Source of the DNA: UBA12170 sp964293475
Lineage (GTDB): Bacteria; Bacteroidota; Bacteroidia; Bacteroidales; UBA12170
Length of the DNA: 64,000 nt
Assembly: GCA_964293475.1 (NCBI GenBank)
Contig: CAXYYJ010000009.1
Span: 38,458-102,457, forward strand
Reading direction: 5' to 3'
Made by a program: the position numbers and the translations under genes
Notes under the pieces: generated by a model
Seen by the model: only the letters and a program-made list of their open reading frames with translations
Database searches by the model: none
What the model was told of the DNA's origin: nothing
Shown: in pieces, positions 59,688-64,000 of the stretch
Layout: every line of letters starts with the position of its first letter
Position numbering within the stretch: the first letter of the stretch is position 1

Positions 59688-60785
59688 ATGAAAAACATTA
59701 AAACACAAGGATTTGTCCTAATCGATGTAGATGTTGTTGCATTAAATAATGCAGGAAAAAACACACAAAGCAATAATGACAATGCTGTCGCCACTAAATC
59801 GATACGTAAAAATGGGAGGAGCTATGTATATGTATCTGGTCAAGCATGGCGTTATTGGTGGAGAGAAGCTTTACAGAAAAATGAAGGCTGGACATTGTCT
59901 CCAATAACCCGCGACGGAAAAATTGCCTTTACCAATGCAGATCCATTTAAATATCCCGATGATGATGTTTTTGGATATATGCGTGCTGCTAAGGATGCAG
60001 AATTGGACGAAAACGGAGAGCCTGTAAAAGATAAAAAAGGGAATATTAAAATGACAAATGTAACAGTCACCCGTGTTTCACCATTAAAAAACTCTGCAAT
60101 TATTTCTGCGGCTAGTGTTCGCCCAGAAGAGAACTGGTCTAGCATGTCACGACAGCAGGGAGATGCTGTACCATATGAAAAACAAGAGTATTCCGCTATT
60201 ATGAAAGGTATGTTTAGTCTAGATTTATCAATGGTAGGCACATTCTCAAATTATGATAAAACAGGTTTTAAAAACTTGTCGGTCGTATTGCAGGAAGAAG
60301 CATTAAATTCCGGTGCTGAAGAAATTGATGACCCTTTCGTTTTTGACTCCAAAGGAAATCCAAAAAAACTATTGCGATTAGAAAAATCGATAAGACAAAA
60401 AAGGATTATTGATACGATAAATGCTCTTAAATCAATTTCTGGAGGTGCAATGCAAACCAATAATATGGGCGACGTAACTCCAAAGTTTATAATTCTTGCT
60501 ACAACTCTTACTGGCAACCATCCTTTCAGCCATGTTGTTGGAAGCAAAGGACAACGCGATGAAGAAGTTGTTTTTAATATTGATGGTTTGATTGAGGTTT
60601 TAAAGGATTATAAAAACACTTTTGAAGGATCAATATTTATTGGACGGAGAAGTGGATTTATGGATGAAATTGCTCAAGATTTAAAAGCATTGGAAGTGAT
60701 GGCTGATATTCCGAAAGTTTCAGTGCTTTCTGTTAATGATGCAATTGATAATTATTGCCAGCAGTTAAAATCTCAAATTGAATAA
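59688..60785 (+). CDS. cas7: Type I-B Cas7 (Cst2/DevR family) backbone subunit
   Basis: A 365-residue Cas7 with the DevR/Cst2 opening NIKTQGFVLIDVDVVALNNAGK. Also present are KNGRSYVYVSGQAWRYWWREAL (~43-64), VTRVSPLKNSAIISAASVRPEENWSSMSRQQGD and GTFSNYDKTGFKNLSV ... FIGRRSGFMDEI. Cas7 forms the crRNA-binding backbone of Cascade. It starts 12 bases after cas8 and its stop shares a base with the cas5 start, so it is tightly coupled. Confidence 0.95.
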   Translation: MKNIKTQGFVLIDVDVVALNNAGKNTQSNNDNAVATKSIRKNGRSYVYVSGQAWRYWWREALQKNEGWTLSPITRDGKIAFTNADPFKYPDDDVFGYMRAAKDAELDENGEPVKDKKGNIKMTNVTVTRVSPLKNSAIISAASVRPEENWSSMSRQQGDAVPYEKQEYSAIMKGMFSLDLSMVGTFSNYDKTGFKNLSVVLQEEALNSGAEEIDDPFVFDSKGNPKKLLRLEKSIRQKRIIDTINALKSISGGAMQTNNMGDVTPKFIILATTLTGNHPFSHVVGSKGQRDEEVVFNIDGLIEVLKDYKNTFEGSIFIGRRSGFMDEIAQDLKALEVMADIPKVSVLSVNDAIDNYCQQLKSQIE

Positions 60786-61444
60786 TGAAAGCGTTCCGTA
60801 TAAAAATAAACTCATGGACTTCAAGTTTTAGGTTCCCCAATATAATTTCGGGTTTCCAGCCTACACTTGAAGTACCTCCAGTGAGTACAGTAATGGGACT
60901 AATTAATGCTGCATCGGGTAAGTACATTGAAAATCGTGAAATAGAGCTGGGATTTTATTTTGAATTTGCAGTCAAGACTGTAGATTTGGAAACAATATAT
61001 CAGATTAAGTCAAATGATAAAAATTTTCCAGAGAATTCGGTAAAATCTAATGTTATCAAAAGAGAATTTCTTTACGACTGCAAGCTGTATCTATATCTGA
61101 CTGATGAAGAGCTGGTTTCATTTTTCAGAAAACCGATTTATCAACTTTTACTCGGAAGGAGCTGTGATTTAGCTGGTGTTGAGAGCATTAAGGAAGTTGA
61201 ATTGCGAGAAGTAAGTAATGCAAAATTTGCCGGTCAACTAATTCCTTTCAATGGGAACTTTTTACCTGGGCAAATTCAAGCATTGCCTAAGTATTTTAGC
61301 AATACCATTCCTAGAAAAAATCTTATGACTGAGCCGTATTCTATTATCTCGTTTAACAATCCGGTTAACACTAATTTAGTTGGATACCATTCTGAATATG
61401 AAGAATTTGATAGCGATCTTTTCTTTCACAAATTTTTAGTATGA
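60785..61444 (+). CDS. cas5: Type I-B Cas5 subunit
   Basis: A 219-residue Cas5 of the Cas5t/Cas5h type. It opens with AFRIKINSWTSSFRFPNIISGFQPTLEVPPVSTVMGLINAASG, the hallmark of the family (polar start then G-x-x-x-A). Cas5 binds the 5' handle of the crRNA in Cascade. It overlaps cas7 by one base and cas3 by four, in the usual cas7-cas5-cas3 order. Confidence 0.95.
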   Translation: MKAFRIKINSWTSSFRFPNIISGFQPTLEVPPVSTVMGLINAASGKYIENREIELGFYFEFAVKTVDLETIYQIKSNDKNFPENSVKSNVIKREFLYDCKLYLYLTDEELVSFFRKPIYQLLLGRSCDLAGVESIKEVELREVSNAKFAGQLIPFNGNFLPGQIQALPKYFSNTIPRKNLMTEPYSIISFNNPVNTNLVGYHSEYEEFDSDLFFHKFLV

Positions 61445-63723
61445 TTTTTAAAACAAAGGAGGTTCTTGCAAAATCAGAACCTCCTATTTCATTGAAACAA
61501 CATGTTGACGAGTGTCTTAGCGTATTTGAGTTGCTTAAAAAGGCATTTAATCGGCTCCCTGTTGCTGATTTAAATCATTTTTGGGAGATTGTGCGCATTG
61601 GTATTATTTTTCATGATTTAGGGAAATCACATTCAGAATTTCAAAAGTTACTTATGGGTCAGAAGGCTCAATGGTATCACCAAAGACATGAATTGTTTTC
61701 TACTCCATTTATCGATTATTTGGATATATCTGATGATGATAAAATTTTGCTAAAATTGATTGTGATGGGTCATCACAAGGATTTCGATTTTTTATTCAAT
61801 CATATTCAAAATGAATATATTACAGAGGAAGATTTTTTCTCTTTTGGGGATGATGGAAAATTAGAATGGCAAGATGAAACTGTAAAAATTGATTTTGAAT
61901 TTGTTAAGGTATTTTTGGAGCAATACGATATTCCCTTGAAAGTAAGGTCTTTGGAATTGCCACTTCAATTAGTCAAAAGCTATATTCGGGAGCCAAAGAT
62001 GTCTATTAAGGTAAATTTTAAAGACTTATTGTTGGCTGCAGGGGCCTTAAAGCAATGCGACCATTTAGCTTCAGCTGGAGTTTTTAAAGTAAATATTTTG
62101 GAAGATAGAAATTTCAGATTTTTATATGATACAAAATGGTCGCCATATGCCCATCAAAAAAAAGCATCTGAAATTAAAGGGAATATAGTACTCACAGCTC
62201 CAACTGGTTCTGGAAAAACTGAGGCCTCTTTAATGTGGTTACATAAGCAAATAAAGGAAGGTGGGCAAGGGCGTGCCTTTTATATTTTGCCATTTACGGC
62301 ATCAATCAATGCTATGTTTGAGCGACTCGATGAGAAAATGGAAGGAAATAATGAGATAGTTGGCGTTATTCATGGTAAACTTTCCGAATACATTGAAAGT
62401 AGGTTTAGCGAAGAAAATTTTAGTTGGCAAAATGAAGCTATAAAGCGTGAACTTAAAGAAAGTTTCAGGGCAATGGTTCCGCCCCTAAAAATTGCAACAC
62501 CTTTTCAGCTTTTGAAATCTATTTTTGGTATCAAGGGTTTTGAAAAAGGTATTTTTGAAATGAGCGGTGGATATTTTATTTTCGATGAAATTCATGCATA
62601 TGATCCGGAGGTAACAGCTCAAATAAAAGTTTTGATTGAATTTGCAACTAAAGTTTTGAATGTTAAGGTTTGTTTAATGACTGCTACCTTGCCCGGTTTT
62701 CTTAAGAATGAATTTGCTGATGCAATTGGGGATTTTAATGAGGTTTTGTGCGATTCGGAACTTTATCAATCCTTTATTCGACATCGGATTAAAGTTGAAG
62801 AAGGCTTACTTTCTGCAAAAATTAATACTATTCAAAATAGATTAGATAAAGGAGATAGGGTACTTGTAGTTTGTAACACTGTAAAACAAGCTCAGAATAT
62901 TTACAACTTATTAAAATCATCAAAAAAGGTTTTGCTACACAGTGCTTTCAATGGTATTGACCGTAACCAAAAAGAGGCTGACTTAAAATCAGATGAAGTC
63001 AAATTATTGGTTGGAACACAAGCAATTGAAGTGAGTTTAGATATAAGCTATGATGTTATTTTTACAGAACCAGCACCATTTGATGCATTGTTGCAGCGAT
63101 TTGGGCGAGTAAATCGGCATAGAGTTAATGGTAATTATCGGCAACCATGCGATTGTATAGTTTTTTCAGAACGGAACGAAGTGGATAAGTTTATCTATAA
63201 AGATGAAAGTGTTATTGCTCGAACTTTGATCTCGTTAAGAGACATGGAATCAAGAAATTCAGGGATAATTGTGGAGAAAGAACTGCAAGACTATATTGAT
63301 TTTGTTTATCCTGACTGGTCAGTTGAAGACAAGGAAAATTTTGATAGGGTATATTATCATTTAAAATTTGAAGTTTTTGAAAAGCTGGCACCATTTGTCT
63401 ACGATTCACATCGTGAAGAGGAATTTGAGAAACAGTTTGATGGTATAAAGGTACTACCTGTTAGCCTTAATAAAGTGTATAAGGATTTAATCGCGTCGAA
63501 TCAATATATTAAAGCTGAATCTTTAAAAGTTTCAATTTCAAAAAAGCGTTTTGCATCATTAATTACGAGGGAGGGAATATTTAAAGACAGTTTTTCTTTT
63601 CAGTCAAAGGCTAAAGAAGAAATAAAGCAACAAAACTATTATATCGTGAAGCGCAAATATGATGATAATTTAGGTCTTCAGTTAGATGTAGAGGAAAAAG
63701 ATAATACTGTAAATGCTGTGTAA
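61441..63723 (+). CDS. cas3: Cas3 HD nuclease-helicase
   Basis: A 760-residue Cas3 with an N-terminal HD nuclease domain (FHDLGKSHSEF at ~57, with GHHKDFD further on) and a superfamily 2 helicase. Walker A is APTGSGKTEASL (~252), the DEAD-like motif is IFDEIHAYD (~381), then CLMTATLPGF, and the motif VI QRFGRVNRH (~550). It unwinds and degrades DNA recognised by Cascade. It is the last cas gene of the effector operon; cas4, cas1 and cas2 do not follow within the window. Confidence 0.96.
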   Translation: MIFKTKEVLAKSEPPISLKQHVDECLSVFELLKKAFNRLPVADLNHFWEIVRIGIIFHDLGKSHSEFQKLLMGQKAQWYHQRHELFSTPFIDYLDISDDDKILLKLIVMGHHKDFDFLFNHIQNEYITEEDFFSFGDDGKLEWQDETVKIDFEFVKVFLEQYDIPLKVRSLELPLQLVKSYIREPKMSIKVNFKDLLLAAGALKQCDHLASAGVFKVNILEDRNFRFLYDTKWSPYAHQKKASEIKGNIVLTAPTGSGKTEASLMWLHKQIKEGGQGRAFYILPFTASINAMFERLDEKMEGNNEIVGVIHGKLSEYIESRFSEENFSWQNEAIKRELKESFRAMVPPLKIATPFQLLKSIFGIKGFEKGIFEMSGGYFIFDEIHAYDPEVTAQIKVLIEFATKVLNVKVCLMTATLPGFLKNEFADAIGDFNEVLCDSELYQSFIRHRIKVEEGLLSAKINTIQNRLDKGDRVLVVCNTVKQAQNIYNLLKSSKKVLLHSAFNGIDRNQKEADLKSDEVKLLVGTQAIEVSLDISYDVIFTEPAPFDALLQRFGRVNRHRVNGNYRQPCDCIVFSERNEVDKFIYKDESVIARTLISLRDMESRNSGIIVEKELQDYIDFVYPDWSVEDKENFDRVYYHLKFEVFEKLAPFVYDSHREEEFEKQFDGIKVLPVSLNKVYKDLIASNQYIKAESLKVSISKKRFASLITREGIFKDSFSFQSKAKEEIKQQNYYIVKRKYDDNLGLQLDVEEKDNTVNAV

Positions 63724-64000
63724 GATCTTGTAAGTAAATGGTTTTGGATATATTTTAGATAAATTTATTTGTTAGTTTTAAAATTGACATGTTTAATATC
63801 TTATTAAAATCCACTATTTTGAAGAATCCTGAAGTTTTATAAAAAAACTAAGTATTAAGTTCTTTGACATCTTGATAATGAAGCGTTTGATAACGATGAG
63901 TATTTGCAAACGCAAACGCTACATTTAATCGCACCAATCTGGAATTTGTCTTGTCCTAAAATAGGTTTACACAAAAAAGTGTAAAAATGGTCAAAAAAAG
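63724..64000. other. Noncoding tail after cas3 with inverted repeats
   Basis: This 277-base tail has no supported gene. It holds an 8-bp inverted repeat (AGCGTTTG at 63882-63889 with CAAACGCT at 63913-63920) plus a direct repeat of CAAACGC. A possible mobile-element end starts at 63952. No CRISPR repeats are visible. Confidence 0.6.
63952..64000 (+). mobile_element. Possible left end of an insertion sequence (partial)
   Basis: The stretch starts with TGTCC, a common form of IS ends, and includes the 7-bp inverted repeat TTTACAC/GTGTAAA (63966-63985). An ATG at 63987 begins a Lys-rich reading frame that continues past the window edge. This is weak: no transposase is visible. Confidence 0.25.

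Noticed and set aside
1..64000. tRNA or rRNA genes
   Set aside because: I looked through the intergenic gaps and saw no cloverleaf or rRNA-like sequence; a covariance-model search (tRNAscan-SE, Infernal) would settle this.

Overview
The window comes from a Bacteroidota chromosome, most likely an anaerobic or facultatively anaerobic Bacteroidales/Marinilabiliales-type marine or sediment organism; the exact genus cannot be told from the sequence. The evidence is a type IX secretion (T9SS) locus with two PorU-like proteases, PorV, PorP/SprF and GldJ; several proteins with T9SS C-terminal sorting domains; TAnnTTTG-type promoter boxes typical of the phylum; and a TPR-type sensor kinase. A single-chain pyruvate:ferredoxin oxidoreductase and a hydrogenase-like iron-sulfur sensor operon point to anaerobic energy metabolism.

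Layout. 1-1151: end of an MlaFE-type lipid ABC transporter. 1385-5226: PASTA protein, T9SS cargo and rluD operon. 5484-8854: small lipoprotein and a TPR histidine kinase with a LuxR-type regulator. 9034-11840: a DHODH-like oxidoreductase and a DUF4062/Schlafen-like ATP-binding protein carrying a 12-bp in-frame tandem repeat. 12246-15788: nifJ-type PFOR. 15866-18763: a four-gene envelope operon with three related barrel-like proteins. 18928-21276: anmK and murF. 21351-32805: gldJ, porP-like, two tandem porU-like genes, porV. 32955-33428: ispF. 33493-37234: a six-gene operon of two ATPase-domain regulators, two DRTGG proteins, a PHP protein and a degenerate [FeFe]-hydrogenase-like protein. 37235-37760: intergenic region with three 33-bp imperfect repeats. 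37761-42165: nusB, gcvT and a CapD-like sugar epimerase/dehydratase. 42139-47008: a FIST sensor, PAS kinase, response regulator and hybrid kinase operon. 47247-50799: sucC, an HMA-like protein and a pentaheme cytochrome with a T9SS tail. 51006-56156: DUF3127 protein, aat, LTA synthase-like protein, rdgB, a membrane protein and ddl. 56399-63723: a CRISPR-Cas type I-B effector operon (cas6-cas8-cas7-cas5-cas3) behind a WYL-domain regulator.

The most notable signal not explained by gene content is a perfect 15-bp inverted repeat, once between the putative promoter and start codon of the WYL regulator and once just after its stop in front of cas6. It is a good candidate operator through which the WYL protein could control itself and the cas operon. 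No cas1, cas2, cas4 or CRISPR array lies in the window, and the last ~50 bases resemble the start of an insertion sequence. Other points of interest are the tandem porU paralogs, the orphan hydrogenase-like sensor operon (Tyr in place of the proton-relay Cys), the DUF3127 protein with an SSB-like C-terminal tip, and the surface-sorted multiheme cytochrome.
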